Shown piece by piece: positions 12,571 to 22,080 of a stretch of 64,000 nucleotides of DNA. Source of the stretch: Gluconobacter wancherniae NBRC 103581. Lineage in GTDB: Bacteria > Pseudomonadota > Alphaproteobacteria > Acetobacterales > Acetobacteraceae. Under the pieces are notes generated by a model, which was not told where the DNA came from, made no database searches, and worked only from the letters and a program-made list of their open reading frames with translations. The translations under genes and the position numbers were made by a program. The stretch spans positions 1,457,678 through 1,521,677 of the forward strand of contig NZ_BJUZ01000001.1 in NCBI RefSeq assembly GCF_007988885.1, given 5' to 3'. The stretch's first letter is position 1, and every line of letters begins with the position of its first letter.

Positions 12571-12799
12571 TATAAATCAAAAAATCCCAAATTTTTCAGG
12601 TAGTTATCTGATTTATCAAATCCATCCCACCTTGGGTTCCATCTTAAAAAATGCGTCATTGTCCGCCGCTTGGACGCGATATACGTCGTCTTGTAAATTT
12701 ATCGATGCGGCTTGGAGGGTTCGAGGCACCGTAATTTACGAATTTTTTGGCAGTCAACTGGGATTAAGGTTCCAGATGATGATTTTCGCTCTGCGATTT

Positions 12800-13700
12800 A
12801 AGCAGGACGAGGGTTTCATGCTCTGGGTTGCTACGAGGCCGCGTTAATCCGCTCCAGAAAGAGGAAGCGGCGCATGTTGTAGACGATATTGGCCAGTCCG
12901 ATCCTCATGGTGGCCCGGCTGATGCCGACTGTTCCGATAAATAGTCCGGCCTGTGATTTCTGATCGATGGAAACATGCAATTTGTGGCCAAAGAACGGAA
13001 TGGCATGATCCGTTGACGGGATCGTCCCATCATCCTGCCGTTTTGCTTTGGTGAACTTCAGTGTCCAGCGCGCATGGCGATCCTTGTGGGACAATCTGGA
13101 TGGCTTATCTTGCCAGCCTTCAGGAATACGCCCTGCCCGGAGGTCGGCTTCCTCAGTGTTGGTATTGCGCTGCTTTGGAGCGGCTACCACTGTTGCATCT
13201 AGGATCTGCCCCGACATCGGCAGATAGCCTGCGTTCCGCAGGGTTGTATCAAAGCGATTGAACAGTCTTTCAATAACTCCCGCCTGAGTCAGACGTTCAC
13301 GGAACAGCCAGACCGCTTTGGCATCAGGCACCCGGTCCGACAGCCCCAGGCCAAGGAAACGCATGAATGACAGACGGTCGTTGATCAGATATTCCGTCCG
13401 TTCATCAGACAAATTGTTCAGCGTCTGGATCACCAGGATTTTTAATATCAGCACCGGATCAAATAGCGGTCGTCCGCCCTTGCTTCCATCGGAATACGCC
13501 AGGGTCTTTTCCTGATCAGGACGGAACGTTTCAAAATCCACAGTCCGGGAAAACGCTTCGAGCTGATCGCCAAGCCCGCTCAACCGAGCAAGCCGCTCTT
13601 CAACATCAAAAAATCCCGCCTGCTTCACGATCCATACTCCAATCAACGCAAGGAAAATGGAATCACAGAGCAGACCTCAAAACCAGAGGGTTTTTCGAAC
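12800..13700 (-). mobile_element. IS5-family (IS1031/IS12528-like) insertion sequence, internally deleted
   Basis: Region covering an internally deleted IS5-type transposase gene and its flanks. Its 5' end (near 13,690) matches a second, decayed copy starting near 15,382, which fixes that boundary approximately. The 3' boundary is estimated, and no clean terminal inverted repeats or target duplication could be assigned by eye. Confidence 0.7.
12831..13628 (-). pseudogene. IS5-family transposase with in-frame internal deletion
   Basis: DDE transposase of the IS1031/IS12528 kind. The N-terminal part (KQAGFFDVEERLARLSG, then RTEYLINDRLSFMRFLGL) and C-terminal part (TMRIGLANIVYNMRRFLFLERI) are both well preserved. 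The text jumps from FFGHKLHVSID straight to QKSQAGLFIGTVG near base 12,970. In complete relatives I recall about 80-100 residues between these motifs, including a catalytic acidic residue and the segment before ADQKSQ. The reading frame stays open at 265 residues, but the enzyme should be inactive. A GTG at 13628 is the likely original start. Confidence 0.8.
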
Positions 13701-13809
13701 CATCCACCTTGAGGCATTCATGATATCGTGCCCTAATCAAGGCTGAAATGTTTAATCTTTACCATTCTTTATTTTTACACCTGTAAAAACAACAATCAGG
13801 AGATAAAAT

Positions 13810-15249
13810 ATGAATAATTATGTTAATTTGCGGAATAATTACTTATATCAACAGGAGATATCAACGTTTTCAGAAACACCAATCGATCATAGAAAAAACG
13901 GCAACTACAAATATAAAAAATCATTAGTCGCCTGCGCACGATGGGAAAATCAGTATATTGTCGAATGGGTTAATTATCATAAATCCATTGGATTTGATCA
14001 TATATATATATATTGCAATGATGATGATCCTTCTTCTCTTTATGATAAACTAATTCCATTCCTATCTGGAGACAATCCATTCATAACATTCGTCCACTAT
14101 AACTTAGTCGGATTACAGTTCCAAATGTATTTTCATTTTCTTTGGAAATATTCAACAGAAAATGAATGGATAATGTTTTTTGATATAGATGAATTCTTAC
14201 TACTTAGAAACGTAGATAATATTGATAAATTTATTGTTAATTATGATAAATATGATGCGATATACTTTAATTGGTGCTCATTCGGAAATAACGGATACGA
14301 AACAAGACCAGAAGGAAGTGTATTAATCAATTACACAAAAAGGGAAGATGGAGCAACTCCATTTACAAAAATATTAATAAAAACAAATTCTATTCCATAT
14401 AAAAAAATATATCAAATACCAAACGCACCTATAAATCATGACTATGTCGGATTAGATAAAGAAATAATTAGCTGCAATGTTCTCCATGAGGATATGCAAA
14501 ATTATTATGAAAATTTTCCTGATTCCGCGTGGGAATATTTAAATAAAAATAACCGGAGACAAAGAATTATTGAAAAGGGATTTGTTGCTCATTTTAATAT
14601 AAAATCAAATCAAGATTTTGAACTAAGAGTGAGTCGAAGTTTGGGAGGATCTTTTGCAACCCAAAAAATCTGGGGCCAACTGACAGAAGAGCAAAAAAAA
14701 TCACACCATGCGATGACCAATGCTATTGAAGATAAATATCTCCACAATTATTGGCAATCTTATGTGAACAAAGCTTGGGATCATTCTCTTTTTCTACCTT
14801 CCGAATGGACGTTAATCTCCAAGGGGAAAAAAGCTTCTCAATCATCGACTGAGCATAATCGAACGATTGAAGAAGACGCTGAGGCTATCATCAGTGGTGA
14901 AATTTGGGCACGTGCTCAAAACCATACAAAATATGAAAAAAATCCATGGTGGGAAATAGATCTTCTTAATCATTTTAACGTACATGAAATCAGAATTTTC
15001 AACCGTATGGATGGTTGCTTAGAAAGAGTTAGTAACTTTTCGATAGAGATATCCACAGACCGACTTACATGGCATGAAATACATAGAAAAAATGATAATT
15101 TAATATATGGTGGAGCTGATGGATTTCCATATATATGGAGAAGCATTTCTGGTTATACTGCAAAATATTTGAAGATAATTATCATTGCTCCGGATGGCGG
15201 ATATCTGCATTTTGATCAAGTTGAAATATACGGAAACATCATATCGTGA
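13810..15249 (+). CDS. AT-rich glycosyltransferase-like protein with discoidin-type C-terminus
   Basis: A 479-residue protein. Residues about 35-300 resemble the glycosyltransferase family 2/92-like fold: CARWENQYIVEWVNYHKSIGFDHI, then a DIDEFL metal/sugar-nucleotide motif. Residues about 335-479 look like an F5/8 type C (discoidin, carbohydrate-binding) domain, with KASQSS, NPWWEIDL and the closing FDQVEIYG. No signal peptide is seen. An AGGAGA ribosome site precedes the ATG. Base composition and codon choice (A/T-ending) are far from the GC-rich neighbours, and IS material lies on both sides, so recent transfer is likely. A role in decorating exopolysaccharide or lipopolysaccharide is inferred. 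Confidence 0.72.
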   Translation: MNNYVNLRNNYLYQQEISTFSETPIDHRKNGNYKYKKSLVACARWENQYIVEWVNYHKSIGFDHIYIYCNDDDPSSLYDKLIPFLSGDNPFITFVHYNLVGLQFQMYFHFLWKYSTENEWIMFFDIDEFLLLRNVDNIDKFIVNYDKYDAIYFNWCSFGNNGYETRPEGSVLINYTKREDGATPFTKILIKTNSIPYKKIYQIPNAPINHDYVGLDKEIISCNVLHEDMQNYYENFPDSAWEYLNKNNRRQRIIEKGFVAHFNIKSNQDFELRVSRSLGGSFATQKIWGQLTEEQKKSHHAMTNAIEDKYLHNYWQSYVNKAWDHSLFLPSEWTLISKGKKASQSSTEHNRTIEEDAEAIISGEIWARAQNHTKYEKNPWWEIDLLNHFNVHEIRIFNRMDGCLERVSNFSIEISTDRLTWHEIHRKNDNLIYGGADGFPYIWRSISGYTAKYLKIIIIAPDGGYLHFDQVEIYGNIIS

Positions 15250-15368
15250 ATTCTATTATTTAAGACCATTCCAAACTTATCGGATTGAATTCCAAAGAAA
15301 AGTCGGAATGTGCGTAAAGCTTCAAAAGAATACAAGCGAGCAGACAAAGCTTTGGATTGCAGTGACTT

Positions 15369-15381
15369 GGGGGGGGGGGGG
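15369..15381 (+). repeat. Homopolymeric G13 tract
   Basis: Thirteen consecutive G residues directly before the 5' end of a decayed IS copy. Such tracts are slippage-prone. It lies 120 nt after the glycosyltransferase stop and is not inside a recognised gene. Confidence 0.9.
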
Positions 15382-16640
15382 CAAAAAACCTCTGGTTTTG
15401 AGCCTCCATGTGCAATTCCATTCCCCTGGCGTTGATTGGAGTATAGATCACAAAGTAGCCTGACTTCTTAGCAGTTGACAAACGGCTTGCGCGATTGAGC
15501 AGAAACGATAATTAACTTGAAGCGTTTTCTATAACTGTGATTTTTTAAGTCTTCCGTCCGGATCTGAACAAGGCTCTTGCATGTTCGAACGAAAACAGAA
15601 GAGGGGCACTCTTCATTCGATCGCTTTGATACGACCCTGAGCAACGCTGATTATCTACCAATGTCAGGCCAGATTTTAGACGTGGTACTAGTGGTTACTC
15701 CAAAGCAGCAACAATACCAACGCCTAGAAGGCAAATCTGCTTGAAGGGCGTATCCCACAAAACTAGGGCCTGCTAGGCCTTAAATAACAGAACGGACAGC
15801 ATAGCTGCTTATGATGAGCATGGTGCAACCTGTCTTGTCTGATACCGCACGGTCCGCCTGAGGGCCTCTCATCGAAAAAAGTTCGTCCGAAGGGAAAAAC
15901 CCCACCGAAGAGCCTTAGACGGACGATATCGATGATTTCTGGCGCCATCAAGACGGCGCGAAATGGCGTGCCACTGGAGTTTGGGCCATGGTGGATCGCG
16001 GCACAATTGTTCATTCGATGGTCGAAGCTCAGTGTATAGCAATGCATCTTTAACAAGATCAAAGATGAGGATCAGGCTCTGGGCATGCCCTTTCTTGATG
16101 GCACTACAACCCATGCTCACCACAAAGGGGCTATAGAGGACGCCGCAGAGATCGTAAGGCGCTTGGCCGGTCTACTTGGAGGCTTTGACTCCAAAGTCTG
16201 TGTAGCCGCGGATGCGCTTACAGGCATCGGCATCTGGTCGAAAACCTGTGGGCAAGGATCAAGGCATGATGGGCTGGCGCGACCTAATATAAGAAAACCC
16301 CCGCATCCTTCCTTTTCGTCATCCTCATCGCTGCCACAGCAGACTATATCAAACCTACCGGCGCCTAGCAGGGCAAGCCTTCAAAGCTATATCACAAAAA
16401 TCGCTATGCGGGCTGGACACTGAAGTTTACCAAAGCCAAACGGCAAGATGGCGGAACGGTCCTCACAACGTATCTTGCTATTTTGTTCTTTGGCTACAGG
16501 TCGCATCTTTGCATAGAGCGCAAATTTTGGCTGGCCCGGAAATGGAAGACGATGGAGACCCCCTCCTGGAGAGGGTGAGCGCGTAGTAATCCAGCGTGGG
16601 TGTCCCCGATCTGCTCAAAATGCAAAGTGCAGATCAGCAC
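15382..16640 (+). mobile_element. Decayed IS5-type element (second copy), interrupted
   Basis: Starts with a stretch closely matching the 5' end of the minus-strand IS at 13,690 (AAAACC-TCTGGTTTTGAG, then ATTGGAGTATAGATC). It follows the same transposase with many stops and shifts. Between about 15,490 and 15,600 it jumps forward, losing roughly 300 bp. Matches resume at RFDTTL-like and YLPMSGQILD-like text (15,625-15,690), break at 15,757, and resume at 16,375 with the DRHARWTLKFTKAKRQ-like segment up to about 16,600. No functional product is possible. The right end is uncertain. Confidence 0.65.
15766..16374 (+). mobile_element. Nested, decayed second IS (different IS5-type subgroup)
   Basis: Splits the older IS copy at the same point in its transposase. 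Its ends carry imperfect inverted repeats, GGGCCTGCTAGGCC at 15766 and GGCGCCTAGCAGGGC at 16360-16374. Inside, broken text such as MPFLDGTTTHAHHKGA and LLGGFDSKVCVAADAL (about 16,085-16,230) resembles the DGT-x-RAHQ and GGYGSKVCVAVD segments of small IS5-type transposases. Stops and shifts make it inactive. About 610 bp is shorter than an intact relative. Confidence 0.6.
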
Positions 16641-16856
16641 AAAGCCTTAAAATTCAGATTTTTTAAGAAAATCTCAAGCCAACCGCAAAGTCCATTTAAA
16701 CGGAAAGACGATCATCAACATTAAAAATATTAACTAATACCAATATTATATCTATAATTAATTTAAAATTATTGATTAATGATCAAAAGTGAAAATATAT
16801 CGAATTTTTAAATAATTTTTCATATATTCATTGATGTTTTCTTAGATATTATTTCA
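16641..16856. other. AT-rich spacer without recognisable gene
   Basis: The very AT-rich stretch closing the island before the AIM24 gene. No open frame, RNA gene or IS match was recognised; it may include the far end of the decayed IS. Confidence 0.5.
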
Positions 16857-17603
16857 TTATCTTTTGGTTAATGACCCTATAATTGCTCCAATACCCGCTA
16901 CCTCTGCGTTGCCCTCAGTCGACTCTACCAGGTAAGGTGAAAGTGCATGAGCTAAACCAGCAATTGTCATAGTTTGCAGCCAGACCCGGCCTGGACCCGT
17001 TAAGCGAGCCATGAAGAAACCATCCCCGCCAAACAACTTGTTGCGGATGCCCGGAATCATGGTGATATCAAACTCGACGCTTTCCTCGAACATCCCGACA
17101 TGCCCGGGATGTACATCGATCTGCTCACCCGGAGCCAGATCATGGGGGATGACTTCTCCACCCAACATCGACCAGAACTTACCCTGACCAGAAACACGTT
17201 GAAGGCGGAAACCGTCTCCTCCAAATATTCCAGCCCCCAGACGACGCTGAAAAGCCAGTTCGAGACGAACATTGCCGATACCGGCCATAAAACCATGTCG
17301 ATGTACGAGATAAGCACCATTACTTAGGTCGTGTTCGGTAATATGCCCGGGTATTTTCGCGGCAAATGCCACCAGACCAGGACCTCCCTCAGCAGAGAAC
17401 TGCGTCATGAAAAGCCCCCCACCCGCTACGACGCGCGAAATGACCCCGAATAATCCACTTTGTCCCGCGCCTGACATTGTGGTCTGAAGGGTTACGTTAG
17501 GACTTTTCCAAGAAAGCTCACCCGTCTCCGCAACAAGGCGCTCGCCCGGCTGAAGCATAACCCGCAGCACGGGCATATTTGTACCATCAATCGAACTTTG
17601 CAT
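16857..17603 (-). CDS. AIM24 / TIGR00266 family protein
   Basis: A 248-residue beta-rich protein of the AIM24 family (related to yeast mitochondrial Aim24). Repeated glycine-rich strands occur, such as FGGDGFFMARLTGPGRVWLQT and a parallel segment FGGDGFRLQRVSGQGKFW. The C-terminus GIGAIIGSLTKR is typical. Its molecular function is not settled. The start is placed at 17603 (MQSSIDGTN) rather than 17681, because the latter lies inside the terminator hairpin of the upstream helicase gene. Weak AAGG precedes 17603. It is co-directional with the helicase but probably transcribed separately. Confidence 0.75.
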   Translation of the reverse strand: MQSSIDGTNMPVLRVMLQPGERLVAETGELSWKSPNVTLQTTMSGAGQSGLFGVISRVVAGGGLFMTQFSAEGGPGLVAFAAKIPGHITEHDLSNGAYLVHRHGFMAGIGNVRLELAFQRRLGAGIFGGDGFRLQRVSGQGKFWSMLGGEVIPHDLAPGEQIDVHPGHVGMFEESVEFDITMIPGIRNKLFGGDGFFMARLTGPGRVWLQTMTIAGLAHALSPYLVESTEGNAEVAGIGAIIGSLTKR

Positions 17604-17663
17604 GGCGACGACCTTATTCCCAGATAGCAATAAAACACTGCCATCGAAAACCGTCGAAATGCA

Positions 17664-17697
17664 ACAAAAGGGACAGCCCATAAGGCTATCCCTTTTG
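17664..17697 (-). terminator. Rho-independent terminator of the helicase gene
   Basis: A 9-bp stem (GGGATAGCC with GGCTGTCCC on the minus strand, one G-T pair) with a short loop is flanked by AAAA and TTTT. It follows the DEAD-box helicase stop by 13 nt. Because both sides are A/T-flanked it could work in both directions. Confidence 0.75.
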
Positions 17698-17709
17698 TGA
17701 ATTTAGTTC

Positions 17710-19038
17710 TTAGCGCGGACGGGATGCCCCCCCTGAACGACCACCGCCGCCACGGCGCTGTCCACCACCATGGGAAGCCCCCCCACGGGAGCCCCCGGAA
17801 GGCGCGCCGCCCGGGCGACCACCGCCACCACGGCGCTGACCACCGCCACCTCCTCGACCACCACCCAACACTGGAGGACGCTGCGTGGAAGCCTGCGCCG
17901 TGTCAGAATGATAGGGATGATCGGTCACAACCGGGATCGGCTTACCAATCTTCTTTTCGATATCCTTGAGCCACGCCCGCTGTTCCGCATCACAAAGCGA
18001 TACAGCCCAACCTTCACGTCCCGCACGAGCTGTACGACCGATACGGTGCACATACGATTCCGGAACATTCGGCAGATCATAATTGAAAACGTGCGTCACA
18101 TCGTCAACGTCAATACCGCGCGCAGCGATATCCGTTGCAACAAGAACCTTAACATTCCCATTACGAAAACCACTCATGGCACGCTCGCGTGCGCCCTGAG
18201 ACTTGTTGCCATGAATGGCTTCAGCTGTAATGCCCTTCTTGTTCAGAAATTCGGCAACCTTGTTTGCTTCATGCTTCATCAGCGTGAACACAACTGCACG
18301 CACAACCTTCGGGTTGTCCACCAGCATCAGGGTCGCGTCTTTTTTGTTCTCTGCATCAATGAACATGACAGCCTGACGGATACGATCAACCGTACTGGAT
18401 TCAGGAGTTACCTGAACCGTGGCTGGGTTTTTCAGCAGCGAGTGAGCCAATTCGTTGATGGACTGTGGCATTGTTGCTGAGAACAGGAGCGTTTGACGCT
18501 TTTCTGGTAGCAGCGCCATAATGCGACGAATATCACGCACGAAGCCCATGTCGAGCATCCGGTCGGCTTCGTCGAGAACCAGTATTTCGAGCGTGGAAAG
18601 ATCGATATATCCCTGCCCGATGAGGTCGAGCAGACGCCCCGGTGCTGCAACAAGAACATCAACGCCACGGCGCATTGCCTCGACCTGACGTCCCTGCCCC
18701 ACACCACCAAAAATTACGGCATGCGTGAGTTTCATATGCCGTGCATATGCCGCAAAACTATCGTCGATCTGCGATGCAAGCTCACGCGTTGGCGCAAGAA
18801 CCAGCACTCGCACACCTTTGGGGGCAGCCGGACGACGGTTCTTCAGAAGATAATCGAGAATAGGAAGCGCGAAAGCTGCCGTTTTTCCCGTACCCGTCTG
18901 CGCAAGACCAAGAAGATCACGGCCATTGAGAAGATGAGGAATAGAGCCAGCCTGAATAGGTGTTGGCGTTACGTAACCCTCTTCTGCGAGAGCCTTCTGG
19001 ATGGGCTCAGCAAGGCTAAGCTCTGCGAAACTGGTCAT
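17710..19038 (-). CDS. rhlE: DEAD-box ATP-dependent RNA helicase (RhlE-like)
   Basis: RNA helicase acting in ribosome assembly and RNA turnover. Motifs run in order: Q motif (PTPIQAGSIPHLL), I AQTGTGKT, Ia PTRELASQ, II DEAD, III SAT, IV-V with ATDIAARGIDV, and VI HRIGRTARAG. The C-terminal tail from about residue 390 is RGG/GGG-rich, a common RNA-binding extension in RhlE. The start at 19038 is fixed by AGGAGAGG 6 nt upstream; the 507-residue reading is too long. Length from this start is 442. The gene symbol is by family resemblance. Confidence 0.9.
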   Translation of the reverse strand: MTSFAELSLAEPIQKALAEEGYVTPTPIQAGSIPHLLNGRDLLGLAQTGTGKTAAFALPILDYLLKNRRPAAPKGVRVLVLAPTRELASQIDDSFAAYARHMKLTHAVIFGGVGQGRQVEAMRRGVDVLVAAPGRLLDLIGQGYIDLSTLEILVLDEADRMLDMGFVRDIRRIMALLPEKRQTLLFSATMPQSINELAHSLLKNPATVQVTPESSTVDRIRQAVMFIDAENKKDATLMLVDNPKVVRAVVFTLMKHEANKVAEFLNKKGITAEAIHGNKSQGARERAMSGFRNGNVKVLVATDIAARGIDVDDVTHVFNYDLPNVPESYVHRIGRTARAGREGWAVSLCDAEQRAWLKDIEKKIGKPIPVVTDHPYHSDTAQASTQRPPVLGGGRGGGGGQRRGGGGRPGGAPSGGSRGGASHGGGQRRGGGGRSGGASRPR

Positions 19039-19400
19039 GACCTCTCCTAAAGAACGGCAGCGCCCGCTTTGCGCGGCCCGAGGAACACGCTCATTGCGCT
19101 TCGGATCGCCTTCTTCGTCGTGCCTGATGGGCGAGTACTCATTTGAGTATCTCGCGCTAGCTGGGTGATACCGCCAGAGGTCGGGTGTGCCGACGTAGTA
19201 CGGGGACGGATTCGTGGCTGTGTCGTCTTGCATCTGACTGAACAGATGCCAAAGGAACGAAAAAGCACCAAAAATCCTTCAGCGCTCCACTGGAAGTAGG
19301 AACGCCTTGGTCCTAATAGTAAGTAGCTTCATCACACTCCACAAGAGTGCGGTGAAAGATAATTTTAAAAAAGTTCTTTATATTACTATATATTTCTTAA
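19039..19400 (-). promoter_or_regulatory. Long leader/intergenic region of the helicase gene
   Basis: About 360 bp between the nitroreductase stop and the helicase start, both on the minus strand. It holds no convincing gene. A 7-bp hairpin with one wobble pair (CGCACTC / GAGTGTG on the minus strand, 19333-19351) and an AT-rich stretch near 19,360-19,400 are visible. A long 5' leader would suit a temperature- or growth-regulated helicase, but this is inference. Confidence 0.4.
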
Positions 19401-20009
19401 TCAGGAGAAGAAATCCCTTTTAACTACTTCATCGAGCGGCAAGAAGCCGCCACGCGGCGATGGCGCAGAGAGCTGCTTTCCTAAAGCTACGAACATGACC
19501 AACTCATGATCCGCAGGAAGATTAATGATCTCTTTTACGCGCTCAAAGTCGAAACCATCCATCGGGCACGTATGCAAACCGTGCGCGTGTGCGGTCATCA
19601 TCAACGCATAAGCGGCCAGTCCACAAGAGCGAAATCCCTCATCGCGCTGTACCTGCTCATGACCGGCATAATATTGCTGGATCATATGAACATACTGATC
19701 CTGCACGGCTGTGGGTGCATCGCGCCAGTAACGCGCAGGGTCTTTCTCCCATGCCTTAATATCGGCGCACATTACGATGAGCGCGGAGCAGTCATCAATC
19801 TGCGGCTGATCCCATGCAGCCTCCCTTATTAGACGACGCTGCTCCCGATCCTGCACAACCAGAAAACGCACATTTTGAATATTGAACGCCGTAGGCGCAT
19901 GACGGGCAGCCTCCAAAATAGCTGAAAGCTCTGCCTCCGGAATAATGTGAGATGGATCGAATTTCTTGGTGGCACGACGTGAGGTAATCGCACTTATGAT
20001 TTCATTCAT
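19401..20009 (-). CDS. Nitroreductase family protein
   Basis: FMN-dependent NAD(P)H oxidoreductase of the nitroreductase fold, 202 residues. It opens MNEIISAITSRRATKKFDP (the basic S/R-R-A-x-K/R-x-F/Y motif contacts FMN), continues with EAARHAPTAFNIQNVRF, and ends with a typical VALGKQ segment. The substrate is unknown; quinones, nitro compounds or enals are possible. The start at 20009 has GGAGAG 8 nt upstream, and the extra 60 residues in the longer frame are unlike the family. It lies downstream of metX-metW but 115 bp away. Confidence 0.85.
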   Translation of the reverse strand: MNEIISAITSRRATKKFDPSHIIPEAELSAILEAARHAPTAFNIQNVRFLVVQDREQRRLIREAAWDQPQIDDCSALIVMCADIKAWEKDPARYWRDAPTAVQDQYVHMIQQYYAGHEQVQRDEGFRSCGLAAYALMMTAHAHGLHTCPMDGFDFERVKEIINLPADHELVMFVALGKQLSAPSPRGGFLPLDEVVKRDFFS

Positions 20010-20124
20010 GGGCCTGTCTCTCCGTATTATATAGTCAGCTTGCTGCCGTGAGCCAGAAAGGGCACGCAAAATCAGAACATACACCACACCGGGAAGTGTT
20101 CGTGGCCACACAGATGTAGGAACA

Positions 20125-20739
20125 TCAACGGATAGAAGCACTACCCTTGTGCAGCATGAACATGGCTTGTTCACCAAAAATATTTGCAAGTCTTATAGAG
20201 CGCCTCCACGGCGCCTTGGCACCGCCCTCATCAATGGCGAGCCAGCGCTCAATTACATACCCCTCCTCCTCACACAACGCCAGAAAGTCTCGAATCGTGC
20301 ATGGATGAATGTTAGGCGTAATATACCAAGGCGTATTCCAGACTGCGGTCATGGGCATACGGCCACTCGTTAGAAGTTGAAGCCTTAACTTCCAGTACCC
20401 AAAATTGGGAAATGAGACGATAACATGGCGTCCGATACGCAACATCTGTCGTAACACCTCCCGTGGACGCTCCACCGCCTGCAATGTTCTTTGAAGAACA
20501 ACATAATCGAAAGTATCGTCTGGATAATACGCAAGGTCATGGTCCGCATCACCATGCATAACAGGGAGCCCATGTGCCACAGACTGTGTCACGTCCTGCA
20601 TGTTGATCTCGATCCCTCGAGCATCACACGCACGAGTGCGAAAGAGATGCTCGATCAAGGCACCGTCACCACTTCCAACGTCCAGCACCCTGGAGCGGGG
20701 TTCAATCATCTCCGCAATGAGTCTCTGATCAACGCGCAT
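20125..20739 (-). CDS. metW: Methionine biosynthesis protein MetW
   Basis: SAM-dependent methyltransferase-fold partner of the homoserine acyltransferase MetX. The 204 residues show LDVGSGDGALIEHL (motif I), an RGIE motif, FDYVVLQRTLQAV and the family mark FPNFGYWKLRLQLL. Its ATG shares bases with the metX stop (TGATG), the usual metX-metW coupling in proteobacteria. It is thought to support or regulate MetX in methionine synthesis rather than act as a free methyltransferase. Confidence 0.93.
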   Translation of the reverse strand: MRVDQRLIAEMIEPRSRVLDVGSGDGALIEHLFRTRACDARGIEINMQDVTQSVAHGLPVMHGDADHDLAYYPDDTFDYVVLQRTLQAVERPREVLRQMLRIGRHVIVSFPNFGYWKLRLQLLTSGRMPMTAVWNTPWYITPNIHPCTIRDFLALCEEEGYVIERWLAIDEGGAKAPWRRSIRLANIFGEQAMFMLHKGSASIR

Positions 20740-21926
20740 CAGATTTGTCCCGCCTTCAGACCCGCATGCTCGGCCGCCCCGTTCAGAAAGCCTGTGATCG
20801 TACGGTCAAAATCCGGCTCATCCAGCAAGAAGGCGTCATGACCACGATCACTGTCAATTTCAACAAATGAGACGTTCGCTCCCGCACGATTTAATGCACG
20901 CACCAGAAGGCGCGACTGCGACGTTGGGAAGAGCCAGTCAGAGCTAAAGGAAACAACGCAGAACCGGGTTTCAGAGCTCCGGAAAGGGCTGGCCAGATCT
21001 CCATCATGCTCAGCGGCGAGATCAAAATAATCCATTGCGCGCGTAATGGTCAGGTACGAATTTGCATCAAATCGTCTGACAAATGTCGATCCCTGATGTC
21101 GAAGATAGCTTTCAACCTCAAACATTTCCCCGAAAAGCGAAGGGCTGGATGCGGCTGGCTGCGCTGTCGCGCCATCGCGCCTTACGCGACGTCCGAATTT
21201 TCGGCTGAGAGCTTCCTCAGAGAGATACGTGATATGAGCCATCATTCGTGCCACCGCCAGACCACGCGCGGGTATGGCGTCAAAATCCCGATAATGACCA
21301 TCATGCCACTGCGGGTCTGCAAAAATGGCCTGACGGCTGACTTCATTAAACGCAATATTCTGCGCAGAGTGAAAAGGTGATGTGGCAATTGGCATAGCTG
21401 CGAAAACACGTTCGGGAAAATCTGCGGCCCAGGTCGTTACCTGCATGCCTCCCATCGAGCCACCGATGACAGCAAAGAGTCGTCCTACTCCCAGATGATC
21501 AATCAGCTTTGCCTGAGCTGCGACAATGTCGTGCATCGTGATGGGCGGAAATTCCGTAGCCCAGGGCTTTCCTGTCTCCGCACAGATCGATCGCGGACCA
21601 GTAGAGCCCATACACCCGCCGAGAACATTGGAGCATATAACAAAAAAACGATCTGTATCGATCGGTAGTCCGGGGCCCACCATTCGGCTCCACCAGCCCG
21701 GCTTTCCGGTAAAAGGATGGGGTTCAGCAACATATTGATCACCGGTCAGGGCGTGACATATCAGTATGGCATTGTCTCTGGCTTGCGAGAGCTTGCCATA
21801 TGTCCGGTAAGCAATTTCCAGCGGCGCAATATGAACACCGCACTCCAGAGCCATACCCTCTTCCAGATGGACGGCCTGATGACAATACCCTTCTCCAGGG
21901 ACATTCGATGATGTGCTGCAGTCCAT
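20739..21926 (-). CDS. metX: Homoserine O-acetyltransferase
   Basis: Acetylates homoserine to open the direct-sulfhydrylation route to methionine. It has an alpha/beta hydrolase fold with the nucleophile elbow GGSMGGMQ (catalytic Ser), the acid in SSDWLFP and the histidine in DRGHDAFL. Other marks are CHALTGDQ and [21 protein letters not shown]. Start 21926 is chosen because GAGGAA sits immediately upstream; a GTG at 21977 would add 17 basic residues. Length 395 is typical. It forms an operon with metW. No SAM-II riboswitch was recognised in the 150 bp upstream. Confidence 0.92.
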   Translation of the reverse strand: MDCSTSSNVPGEGYCHQAVHLEEGMALECGVHIAPLEIAYRTYGKLSQARDNAILICHALTGDQYVAEPHPFTGKPGWWSRMVGPGLPIDTDRFFVICSNVLGGCMGSTGPRSICAETGKPWATEFPPITMHDIVAAQAKLIDHLGVGRLFAVIGGSMGGMQVTTWAADFPERVFAAMPIATSPFHSAQNIAFNEVSRQAIFADPQWHDGHYRDFDAIPARGLAVARMMAHITYLSEEALSRKFGRRVRRDGATAQPAASSPSLFGEMFEVESYLRHQGSTFVRRFDANSYLTITRAMDYFDLAAEHDGDLASPFRSSETRFCVVSFSSDWLFPTSQSRLLVRALNRAGANVSFVEIDSDRGHDAFLLDEPDFDRTITGFLNGAAEHAGLKAGQI

Positions 21927-22080
21927 CAGTTCCTCGCGGGATCTCCGTCGTATGACGACACGCCATCTGTCGGGCACGCCGATATGGCATTCCCATCCCT
22001 ACACTGCAAATATGCCATTTCCATTAACGATTAATTAACGTATCCATTGATCCTCACAAAGGCTCAAAAAAAGCAAACAC

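Noticed and set aside
21927..22080. SAM-II riboswitch before metX
   Set aside because: No matching conserved core or pseudoknot could be recognised by eye.
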